From assembly GCA_947561395.2 (NCBI GenBank), contig OX387182.1, positions 32,047,949 to 32,111,948 on the forward strand: a DNA stretch of 64,000 nucleotides. The letters run 5' to 3'. Source of the stretch: Buxus sempervirens. Its lineage: Eukaryota; Streptophyta; Magnoliopsida; Buxales; Buxaceae. The notes under the pieces were generated by a model. The model had not been told where the DNA came from. It searched no databases and was given only the letters and a program-made list of their open reading frames with translations. A program made the translations under genes and the position numbers. Shown here piece by piece: positions 43,897-54,181 of this stretch (the first letter of the stretch is position 1; every line of letters begins with the position of its first letter).

Positions 43897-45415
43897 CATG
43901 CCAACTATCCGATCAAAATTCCAAATCAATTTTAGGGTTCCACACCAAACTCTCAATCAGTTCTAAAACATGCATAATTTCAAGCAAAAGAAATGAACTA
44001 CTACCAATTTTAACATGCTTCACAAAATAAAGCAAAAATTAAAACAGTGCGGAATTCAAACTCAGGCACACATGGTGTGTGGTCCTAAGGGTTGGCGCCA
44101 GTTGAGGCGCGATTCCTAGACATACTTGTGTAGAGAAGCACGTTTAAGTCCTGATCAGTTCTTTTGTCTTTCATCTGCTCTCTCATTTGCTTTCGGTGTC
44201 GAACCGCAGCAAAAAGTACAACTTGCCATCGAGGGCGAAAATTTACAATATTTACAAAATCTGCAAAGAATTAATCTCTTGGGCTGTCGGGAGCCCAAAA
44301 GGAGGGTACAAATTGCTTCCAAGGCAGGTAGGCTAAAAGTTCCTAGATCTAGGGTTTGGTACCCTTGTTCTGATATGGCTTGCTTTCAACTGCTTATCTG
44401 ATCTGGCCGGCTTTCATCTGCTCTAAAAGACCAATCCGGATTTAACGTGCTCCCAGCAGACTCTAATGGGTCAAGGCCCATGGCTTATAGGACTCAATGC
44501 ATGGATCTAGGGTGGTTCCCCTGATCAAAGTTAGGTTGGCTTCCTAAATTAGGGCTAAGATAGCCCATGATCTAGGGTTTACTGAAATTTGATGCAAAAT
44601 TGGGGGTTGCTGCCCCTAATGGACTCTTGGGTTTTATTCCAATTTTACTCCTCTTGTATTCATCATTCATATCACACTCACATTCACAAAGAGTGGTTTA
44701 TTCAGAAACGTTAGGTGGGGAAGGATACCCAGCCCGAGACATAAGCCTACAAGGGTCTGGACCAGTACTGGATCCTCGCGTGCCACGGCAAGAAACCTGT
44801 GGTGCTAATGGACTCCAGAAAACTGGGGGATGGGTTTACCCTGCTTTCCCCGGTAAGCCACGGAAGCGTAGGGCTAATACCATCCCAAGAATCAGTTCAT
44901 AGGAATCAGAAGGCTAGGCTGCTAGAGAGGTCTAAGTCTTGGTGAAGAATATGAAATATACGTATTTCACTCATTCATTTAGGGTCGGGTCATCCACGCA
45001 GCCTCCCTTGTGCGTGTCACCCCACGCAATTTATCACAATAAAGACGGGAAATGAAATCCATCCACGGTGTGGTGGCGTGCCTGTGTGTGCAGTTAGGCT
45101 GCGTGCTGTGTCTAATCGGGTGAGTTTTATCTGGATTTTGTTGATAAAGGCATCTTTACCGTCTCGTATAGTAAAGTGCAGAATTGGCACGCAATACGAG
45201 GTTCTGGGAGAGTCCCCAGGTAAGTGGAAGGTCACAAGGGACTGCTTAAATCCCACTTGCCTTGGGCAATTATTGCGTCCCTTTGATAGGTCTCCCCAAA
45301 ATGCATAATTACGCGTATTCTGTATCTTACTAAACGAGTTAGTAAGAATGCTAACCAACTAATCCCTCTCGGGTTGACTCATTCTAACCAAGGGTTCTAT
45401 CGAGTCGAAATTCAA
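43897..45415 (-). other. Ogre C 5' leader
   Basis: This non-coding leader lies between the primer site and ORF1 and is homologous to the leaders of A and B. The conserved island is at 44709-44890 with CCAGTACTGG at 44762-44771. No gene is supported. Confidence 0.72.
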
Positions 45416-45433
45416 TCCCTAGTAGAGTCGCCA
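45416..45433 (-). other. Primer-binding site, element C
   Basis: The minus strand reads TGGCGACTCTACTAGGGA three bases from the LTR end. It is a slightly diverged form of the site in element A. Confidence 0.8.
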
Positions 45434-46526
45434 GGCTGTGCGCGTGTCGGGAACGCCGCACCGCGGGGCGCACAAATTCTTGTGCGTGTCTCCGGGAGGG
45501 TAAAATGGGAATTTTGGAGTCCCCACCGCCTGATGGGGTGCAGGCAGACACCTGGGTGCCTAAGTCTATCTAAAAGGCTGGTCTACGGCTTGAGATTCTA
45601 GGTAGGGTCTCGGTTATGGTCCGGGGAAGTCCGTAGACACCCCGGTCTGCCCCGTCTTGTGACGGGTCCCTTAGGTTTCTCTTGGTTTGAGTCAACTCGC
45701 TTTGGTTCTTACCCAATTCCTAATCTAGCATGCAATTTGGTTAAGTCTAGCGGGACCGCCCAAGTGGTGTGGGTCCCTTTAATCGATTTTATCTGGCTTA
45801 TTTAAAATGATTTGAGTCTGATTGGGTGGGCCCCGTTGGAAGGCCTACGGTATCCTTGGTGGGCTTGGTTAAGCCCACATGTCCCCTAGTGGGCCTCAGT
45901 CTAGCCTGAGAGGCCCTTTGGGCTTGGTTCATATGAATTGATTTTATTTAATTGTTCAAATTGAAGGTTTAAGTGGTTTACATGCAAAAGTGTGCCTGCA
46001 TTGGTTTGCGGGCCCCTGAGTGGGCCCCCAGGAAAGTTGCCAAAAGATTTTAAGTCACCTTGCTTAAATCTTGCCAAAATAGGCTGGCCACTGGGCTTGG
46101 GGCCTGTGGTCCAAATTTGGGCTCGAAAGCCCAAGTCATGTGAAGTCAGGGTTTTGAACCCTTACTTGGTTGACTAATGGGCTTTGGTGGGCCGGTAGGC
46201 CCTTGCCCTGGGTCTTAGCCAAACCATGCTATTTAAACATATCATTCCACAAATCTAGTTCGGGTGGGCCGCATTGGGTTTGGCCCGCCCGACTTGGTTG
46301 GTTAATTTGCTTATCTTGCTTAGATTACATGCTTACATTCCCTTATGCTTGTTGGGCTTGGTGGGCCCCGTTGGAAGGCCCACTAATGTTCCTGGTTGGA
46401 CCGGTGGTCCATCTCCCATGTTGGGTTTCCGAGTGACCCGGAAACCCTATTGGTTCACTTGGTTTTATTGTGATCATCATACAAAATACAGTAAAATCAA
46501 GAGGGCACCAAAATTGGCATTTCTGC

Positions 46527-46602
46527 CATGTATCTGATTTTCTTTGTTGGCTACACACAAGCCATAGGTGATCCGACCTAAGTTGCCGGATCACCTTAAA
46601 GT
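46527..46602 (-). repeat. U5-side palindrome tags of LTR C
   Basis: Two palindromes, one with arms GTGATCCG/CGGATCAC, lie about 2.3 kb downstream of the TATA box. They match the TATCCG class of the upstream tags. Confidence 0.65.
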
Positions 46603-48584
46603 TGCACCTTTTCGGGGCTTTGCAATGGGGCTGATTTCATGGGCTTCCTAAGTGGTTTCTACAAGTTGTGTGGGCCCTTGGGTGGGCCCACATTGGTTCA
46701 GATATGGGGGAAGCCCCCATTTGATTCCCTTTGGGGTTTCCAACTAAGGCAAGGAGAAAGAAAGAGGGCATGGGACTGCTGCCCCTCCTTGCCCTTTTCA
46801 ATAATCTACAGCAGTGAGGTAGTGGTCTTGGCACCCCTATCTGGGTATTTCCAAGCTACCAACCACCAAGCAGTCAAAATCAATCAGCTAGGTCTTCATG
46901 CTATGTAGATTAATCACAAAGCCAACATGCTGTAAAGTATGGGACAGCAACTATAAAAAGGACAGCAGCGAATATGCAGAGATTAGGCATTGTCGAGTGA
47001 GTGAGGGTTTCATGGGGATTAAAGATATTCATACGCGGCACCTGGGGGACATGTTTGAGGGTGCAAACAGGTGGGAACCTGCTGGGACAGCAGCCCTTTG
47101 GAGGAAATTGGCATGCTTTTATGGGACTGGAAACTATGGGCCGTGGGGTGGGGGAGCATGGCAACAAGGTCTTTTGTTCATGGTACACAAATTTGGGCAT
47201 GGTATGTTACCCAACTCCATTATCCAGCAGCAGCAGCTCTAAAGACCTTGCATGCTTACTAGTTTATTATAACAAGCTTCCTAGGGTGTCAAGAACAGTA
47301 ACTACACATGGGGGGATGGATCATATTCTCATACAAAAGTAACAGCAGGTGAACACATGCAAAGGATAGATGTGCTAGGGTCTACGGCTGTAGCCTTTTA
47401 GTTAGGTAAGAACAGCAGATGGATAGTGTGGTAGGGGATCATGCATTCTTGGGTTGGTGTAATGGGTTAAGCATGCAAACAGGAGGTCATTTCTACTGGG
47501 ACAGCTGCTGTCCTGGGGGGAGGCATGCACACATCCCAAACAGTGGACATGGGGAAGGGGAGCATGCTTATGGTGCTTGGAGATAGCATACAAAGGGATA
47601 GGGATACTGCTGCTGCCTCCAGCAGCCGCTCACATGGGCCACAACAGTGGGCTGCGGGTATGGGGACATGGTTAAGGATCAAAACAGCAAATGGTGGGGG
47701 ACACATGTTCAAATAATCCAACAAAAAAGGCACATCATGCATACATTATCAAGGGATAAAAGACCTTGCTGTAGGTAAAGGTACAGCCCCAAATAAAGGA
47801 GGGCTAAGCAAGCAACCGGGCTGGAAATACATGGGTATTAGGGATAGGGAAGCATGCATGCAAGGGTTGAAGGGCTGGGCTTGGTCTTAGGCTTCAGGCC
47901 TGCTGGGACAGCAGCAAACAGTGAAGGTTTGCTGCTGTCTCCAGCAGCAACTCACCTGGATCACAGTAAAGGGAGCATGACAATGGCTCACCATACGCTA
48001 TATAAAAAAAAACAGCAAGTTGGGAGGGGCTGGAGTCATGCTCGTCACCTCTAACAGTAGCAAAACAAGGAGGGGAAAGACACTAATAAACAAAGGTTAC
48101 GTGCATGAAAGAAAAAACCAGAAGAATGGACCTGCACCTTAACACCTGCAGCCTAAGAAAAAAAAAACAAACATACACCTAAGAACAGCAAACACAGGAG
48201 GTTCTCACAGCAACAAAATATCAAAGAAAACTGTAAGAAGGAAGGTGAGAAAAGAGAAGAAATCAAGAAGGGAAGTGGGGGTTATTTTGGGGGTACATTA
48301 GACTGAAAATAGAGAGGGAACAAGCTCCCTCTTCAGGCACATAAACTGGAGATATCGACCAATAGTTCCTAGAGACTATAAGGAATATGGAAACCTCACT
48401 CATCCTCTCATGAGATCACCTATGGGGTCTCCTTTACCTTCGAAGACCTCCATGTTACCAAGAAATGGAGGAAACACATGCAAGTGGCCACCGAAACCAG
48501 CCTTATACTTGGGAAGCAGACAAGCTTAGAAATACTTTAGAAAATTCTGATTTTAACATATATGCAATATGGCACGATGAGGAA

Positions 48585-48880
48585 CCTTACCTGGTGGTTC
48601 TTAGACTTTTGATCAAGGTGGAGACACCTCCTTGAGGCCAAAAGGTAGCCGGAACCTCCTCCTTGGCAGCACCAACTACAGCAGCAGGAAACTCTCCTTC
48701 TTGTTGGGGTGAAAGTGAAGAGGAAGAAGGAAAGGAAGGGGTGGAAGCAACTCAAGGTGGTCTAGGGAGGTGGTGGAGAGCAAAGAGAGCTGGAGAGAAA
48801 GGGATTCAGATGAGGGAAGGAAGTGGAAAAGGGTGCAAGGCCAGCAACCCTCGGCCAAGGGGTTGCTGGCCCTATTTATA
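48585..48880 (-). promoter_or_regulatory. LTR C promoter: TATA box, R-stem and splice donor
   Basis: The minus strand has TATAAATAGGG at 48880-48870. A stem GGCCAGCAACC/GGTTGCTGGCC spans 48870-48838. CCACCAG/GTAAGG (intron start 48590) follows, then CATATATGTTAAAATCAG. Confidence 0.6.
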
Positions 48881-48887
48881 ACAAATT

Positions 48888-49140
48888 ATTTGTATCCGGC
48901 CTTGAAGGCCGGAAACACTATATACCATGTTTATCCGGCGTTCAAGGCCGGATACACTGTGGTTTATTTGTATCTGACATTAAATGTATAATACAAAACA
49001 TCATAATTTCAAAAAATTAATTCCGCCGCAAATTTGTTGGGGAATCAGTGTGAATCTTGCGAGCGTATCTCCTGTATCCGACATTTAAGTTCAAATATAC
49101 ACAAAAATATGTGTATCCGACATTTATGATCGGATACTAA
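48888..49140 (-). repeat. U3 palindrome tags of LTR C (TATCCG class)
   Basis: Five palindromes of the TATCCGGC/GCCGGATA type, several diverged, lie upstream of the TATA box. Confidence 0.75.
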
Positions 49141-49543
49141 TCGGATATTTACAGATTTAGTCCCTGGATATTCGCAAATTCACCTGATACATTTGGATAT
49201 TCACAGATTTGGTCCCTGCGAATTTTTGATTTAATCCCTGAGATATTTGTATGTTTGGATATTCATGGATTGCCCCCCGAGATATTTTCCTACGCCTCTC
49301 GCCACGTGTGCAACTTTTTGGGTTTTGTTGCTCGGAAACTTCAACAGCTCATATCTTCTTCATCCAGAGTCTGATTTGAGCAAACTCAGTTGCATTAGAA
49401 CCGTGTCGGAGCCCTCTATCCAATGGGATAGGGCTAAGCACCTGATTTGGGGTTTAGCAAAAAGTCAACTTTCAACTCCCCTTCAAGTTTGACCGACCTG
49501 TAGAACCTTCATCCGAACTTCGATTCCTACAAACTCAGTTTCG

Positions 49544-50400
49544 AGTATCCTCTTCAAATTCTTGTTGGCAACCTCTACTGCTCCCTTCATCTTGGGCCGG
49601 TATGCTATAGAGTTCAAATGTCTGATCTTCAGATCTCCGCACATCATTTCCATGTCCTTATTATTTAGATTCTTTGCATTGTCTGTGATGATTGCTTCTG
49701 GCACGCCATAGCGACAGACTATATTGTTTTTGATAAACTTAAGCACATGAGATTTCTTCACATCCACAAAGGATATGGCTTCTATCCACTTGGTAAAATA
49801 ATCAATTGCCACTAAAATGAATATGTGCCCATTTGAAGCCTTTGGATGAACCTGGCCTATCATGTCGATCCCCCAGATGATGAACGGCCAAGGTGATGCC
49901 ATGGAATACAGTGTTTTTGGCGGTGCATGGATGTTGTCTGCATAAATCTGGCATAACTGGCATTTCCTGACATGTGTGTAGCAATCCGCTTCCATGGTCA
50001 TCCAGTAATAGCCCATCCTTAAAACCTTCCTTGCTAGCATATGCCCATTCATGTGTGCGCCACACAACCCTCCATAGAGTTCCTCAATTAGCTTCTTCAC
50101 CTCATCCTCTCTGACACATAGCAATAGGGAGTCATTGTATGACTTCTTGTACTGTCTACCTCCACTGTAGAAGTATTGCCCCGCCAACCTCTGAATAGTT
50201 CGCTTCTCTATAGCCGAGGCACCTTCTGGCAGGATCCTTTCCTTTATGTACCTCTCAATGTCTGTGTACCAAGGTTCTTCTTCGGGTGCGCTTTTCTCGA
50301 CACTGAAGCAGTAGACATGGTATCGCCGAATTTCTATCTCCAAAGGTTGCACCCAAGCGTCATCAGTGATGGTGGTCATTGATGCTAGTGTGGCTAGCGC
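49544..50400 (-). pseudogene. Ogre M integrase remnant
   Basis: The integrase joins element cDNA to the genome. It shows the zinc-binding HHCC module (GAHMNGHMLARKVL then CQLCQ, near 49950-50080) and the catalytic core with D (IWGIDMIGQ), D (ITDNAKN) and E (GAVEVANKN), in order towards 49560. The C-terminal part expected in Ogre is not present before LTR C. It follows RNase H on the same strand, the usual gypsy order. Confidence 0.85.
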
Positions 50401-50409
50401 ATCTGCAAA

Positions 50410-50890
50410 CTAATTCTTGTCCCGTGGCATGTAATCAAATGTCACGCTCTCGAATTGCTCTTCTAATTCCTTGACCAGTTCTTGGTACGGTACCAATTTC
50501 ACATCTCTGGTCTTCCAGTCTCCCATCACTTGATAGATGATAAGACTTGAGTCACCGAACACCTTCAATTCCTGTATGTGCATCTCAATTGCTGCTCGCA
50601 AGCCTAACACACATGCTTCGTATTCGGACATGTTGCTAGTGCAATCAAACAAGAGTTTCACTGCTATCAGGTGATGAACACCATCTGGGGAGATTAGCAC
50701 TGCTCCAATCCCCTTTCCGTTTACATTGACTGCCCCGTCAAAGAACATCTGCCACTTGGTTTCCTCTATCTCTTCTGCAGATTCTGTACACATCACGTCT
50801 TCGTCTAGGAAGTGAGTCAGAAGCGGTTGGTAGTCCGGTAGGGGGTGCTCTGCCAAGTGGTCTACTACGGCTTGCCCTTTTATCGCCATC
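50410..50890 (-). pseudogene. Ogre M additional (archaeal-type) RNase H
   Basis: The segment has WQMFFDGAVN, GIGAVLISPDG, NMSEYEACVLGL and VFGDSSLIIYQV, giving D, E and D catalytic residues in order. Tat-lineage elements are known to carry an extra RNase H of archaeal type next to the original domain. The position after the RT/RNase H connection (50900-51640) and the sequence style fit that. The enzyme removes RNA from RNA-DNA hybrids. Confidence 0.8.
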
Positions 50891-51159
50891 TAGTTGTGTA
50901 GACAATGTCATACTCAAACAAAAGGACTTGCTATCTAGCGACCCTACCAGTGGAGATCGGTTTCTCAAATATATACTTTAAGGGATCGAGGTTCGAAATC
51001 AGCAAGATGGTGTGACTGAGCAAGTAGTGTCGGAGCTTCTGAGCTGCCCAGACCAAGGCACAACACGTCTTTTCAAGCACTGTGTATCTGACTTCAAAGT
51101 TTGTAAATTTCTTGCTCAGGTATTAGATTGCTTGTTCTTTCCTTCCTTTCTCATCTTGT

Positions 51160-52373
51160 TGTCCTAACACACATCCCACGGCTGTCTCTGAGACTTTAAA
51201 TACATAATCAAGGGTCGTCCTGGGACTGACGAGACCAATGTCAGCGGACTCATCAGATATGCCTTGATCTTATCAAACACCACTTCACAGTCTTCATTCC
51301 AAACCACAGGGTTATCTTCCTTCAGCAGCTTGAATATAGGCTCGCACACATGAGCCATCTGTGTAATGAATCGACTGATATACTGCAATCTGCCTAGGAA
51401 CCCTCTCATTTCCTTTTTTGTCGATGGAGGAGGCATCTCCAGAATTGAATTTGCTTTGACGGGGTCGACCTCAATGCCTCGCTTGCCCACTATGAATCCG
51501 AGCAACTTTCCTGAAGTAACTCCAAACATGCACTTGTTTGGGTTGAGCTGGAGCTTGTGCTCTCTGAGTCTGTCGAACATCTTTCTGAGGTTTACCAAGT
51601 GGTCTTCTTCCTCCTTTGACTTTGCTATCATGTACATACAGGGTGCATCATGTCATCCACATACACTTCCATCTCCTTGTGCATCATGTCGTGGAACAAC
51701 AGGGTCATCGCACGCGAATATGTAGCACCCGCATTTTTTAGTCTGAATGGCATCATACAGTAGCAGTAAGTGCCACAATGCGTGATAAAGGATGTCTTCT
51801 CCATATCTTCAAGTGCCATCCTTATCTGGTTGTAACCAGAGAAGCCGTCCATAAAAGAGAACATCGAATGCGTTGCTGTATTGTCCACTAGTACATCGAT
51901 GTGCGGCAATGGGAAGTCGTCCTTCGGACTTGCTCTATTAAGATCTCTGTAGTTGACGTACATCCTGACTTTCCTGTCTTTCTTGGGAACTCGCACGATG
52001 TTAGCTAACCACTCTAGATAGTGAGTTACTTGCGAGAATCCAGCATCCAACTGCTTGGTGACCTTTTCTTTGATCTTTAGGGCCCATTGCGGCTTCGTGC
52101 GCCTATGCTTCTGTTTCACAGGTATGGCCTGAGACTTTGTTGGTAACCGATACACAACCAAGTCCATGTCTAACTCGGGCATATCCTCGTATGACCATGC
52201 AAACACGTCAGAATAAGATTTTAGAAAATAGATCTGTTTTCTCAATAATTGTGACAGCTTTTTACCAATCTGGAGTATCCTTGGTTGTGCTATTTCACCT
52301 ATGTCAATTGGCTCAGTTTCCTCAATGTTGGCCTGGGGACCCTTTTTATGCATTTCCAATGCAAGTTGGATTT
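51160..52373 (-). pseudogene. Ogre M reverse transcriptase
   Basis: The RT copies element RNA to DNA. It shows VRMYVNYRDLNRASPKDDFP, FSFMDGFSGYNQI, MPFRLKNAGATY and the catalytic YVDD (near 51660). The thumb/connection segment with FLGRLQYISRFI follows to about 51160, then a diverged original RNase H (50900-51160). Order and motifs are typical of Ty3/gypsy Tat elements. It is broken, with about two interruptions. The copia element is inserted upstream. Confidence 0.87.
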
Positions 52374-53598
52374 TGAAAGAGTAGGAGACTACTCTACAGG
52401 TCCTCGATCTACAACAATTATGATCTTAACAATGCGGAAACATACACACAGAAATTATACGAGGAAACCTGAATCCAGATCCAGGAAAAACCTCGAGTCT
52501 ATATAAGGCGACTAACCCTTAGAATCTCCACTATTGAATGAAAAGCAATTACAAAGGAAAACACACTTAACCTTTACAATTGAACTCACTCAACAGCAAT
52601 CCACAGTTCGAATCCACGAACTGTAGCACAACTTGAATCCACAAGCTGCAATGTAAGATCTATCCAGATCCACAGCTCGAATCCACGAGCTGCAACACAA
52701 CTTGAATCCACAAGCTGCAAGTGACGATCAATCCAGATCCACAGCTCGAATCCACGAACTGCAACACAACTTGAATCCACAAGCTGCAATTCACGATCAA
52801 TCCAGATCGTGACAATCACCTCAGAGTCCACTGAGATGATCCAATGCTATAGGAATCCACCTATGCATCCAACAAGGTCGATCACCAATCCAGGAGATCT
52901 TACGATCAAGTGAAGTTCCGAAATGAAGAAGAATCCTCAAACTTCAAGTCCAGGTGATCTCTCTCAGATCTCCCCCTCACTCGATCACCGACTCTCTAAA
53001 GATCAATTGATTGAATCTCGAACACCTCAAGATCCAAATCAAATTAATCAAAAGAAAAAAGTCTCTCAAAAACAAATACAGCTCGTCTATTTAAAGAAGA
53101 AAACTCAAATCGCATCGAGCGCTGGTGGCGTCGCCTTGCGATCGGGGTAGACGGCTGGAAGCGAACTCAAGTCCCGCTCAAATCCAAATGGCTCAGTTAA
53201 GGACGCGCTGCCAGCGCACTGCTAGCGGGAGGGAACGCAGCATGTGCACAGCTGATTTGTAGATTCTTCAATCTTGCTCTGCGCTACCAGCGGCGTGTCG
53301 GCGTCGTCTTACGACGCAGGTGCGCGTGCTTTACTTTCAAAGTGCTATTTCACTTATGCGTTGCCAGCGGAGTGGCAGCGGCGTTGTTCCTCGCAAGTGC
53401 CTTTTCAAGAAATGTTTTATTTAGAAACTCTTTCATTTCCTTGAGCTACCAGTGGCGTGGTAGCTATGTGGCAGCCTCACCTTCCTCTTTACTAAATTCA
53501 CAGAATTTGTATTTTGATTCTGCACATCTTGAAGATTATTAGAGGATATAATTTGTCAAACATTTGCCATATAAGGAGTGTGAGTTTTCACACTTACA
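52374..53598 (-). repeat. 3' LTR of the copia element
   Basis: 1,225 bp, about 99% identical to the right LTR. The hairpin array is at 52600-52810. Confidence 0.95.
52600..52810 (-). repeat. Hairpin array in the copia LTR
   Basis: The units have a constant loop aatcca and changing stems: AGTTCG/CGAACT (52605-52622), CTTG/CAAG (52632-52645) and AGCTCG/CGAGCT (52674-52691). The array is duplicated in the other LTR at 61635-61845. The 81-codon open frame across it follows the repeat and is not a gene. Confidence 0.85.
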
Positions 53599-53611
53599 AT
53601 CTCCCCCTTGG
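53599..53611 (-). other. Copia polypurine tract
   Basis: The minus strand reads AAGGGGGAGAT directly before the 3' LTR. It primes plus-strand DNA synthesis. Confidence 0.85.
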
Positions 53612-54181
53612 CAAATGCCTGACAACAAACTTCAAACAGTACTTAATATCAAATTCAGATATTGATTTCCATTTAAGCATTCAATTCACACTGATAAGGG
53701 AGAACACAGAATTTCATTCATTTCAAAAAACATATACAGTGTTTAGAAGAAATATACAGTATTCAGAAAATATATACATTCACTCAAAAAAAATCTCCCC
53801 CGTAAACCTACTTTCAGAAAACCCAAAAACCAACAGAGCAAACAAAAAAACAAAAACTTGATGATCATCAACCAGCAACCATCAACCAGCATCCAGCAGC
53901 ATCAGCATCAAAATGACTCCCCCTTTCTGGAAGGAGGTTTCGGATCCCAAGTTCTTGAGTAATGCCGGTATGCATCTTGGGACCGGGAGTGCAGCCAATA
54001 TAACTTGTGATCCATCTCCAACTAAGTTCTTCGAATGCTGCTCAGAAAATGATCAGCTTCGTTTTGCATTAGTTGCTGAGCAGCAACATCCCTTTGCAAG
54101 CTTATCCAGCTTCTCTTGGGTCTCTGATTTGAACATGCTCATCATGAGCATGTGAGCACTTACCTCAGAATTGAAAGCCTC
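53612..54181 (-). other. Copia spacer between accessory ORF and PPT
   Basis: AT-rich non-coding stretch. It holds short direct repeats of 'tatacagtattcagaa' type (53725-53780). No gene is supported. Confidence 0.5.

Larger units (their letters stand above)
24258..49543 (-). mobile_element. Ogre-type element C/K, split by nested insertions
   Basis: This minus-strand Tat/Ogre fossil lies in pieces. The right piece (40124-49543) carries an incomplete 5' LTR, primer site, leader, ORF1, two hairpin arrays and most of gag. The middle piece (28717-30189) carries the gag end and protease. The left piece (24258-25657) carries the protease end and the linker towards RT. A compound Ogre insertion (30190-40123) separates the first two, and solo LTR H (25658-28716) the second and third. 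Both insertions have recognisable target-site duplications. RT and integrase of this element are not seen; element E lies where they would follow. It is broken, with several interruptions besides the insertions. Confidence 0.82.
45437..49543 (-). repeat. LTR of element C (TATCCG class), incomplete
   Basis: The minus-strand LTR ends in a CGCACA-like terminus at 45437. It has the U5 block (45515-45790), a GGCCCA-rich stretch (45820-46400), downstream tags (46527-46602), many CAGCAG and CATGC words (46790-48060), a splice donor (48590), a TATA box (48880-48871) and upstream TATCCG tags (48888-49140). Its right edge abuts integrase sequence of element M, and the first part of U3 is not present. 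Confidence 0.82.

Noticed and set aside
52586-52831. 81-codon open frame repeated in both copia LTRs
   Set aside because: It is produced by the tandem array period inside the LTR. There is no start context or homology, and it lies in non-coding LTR sequence.
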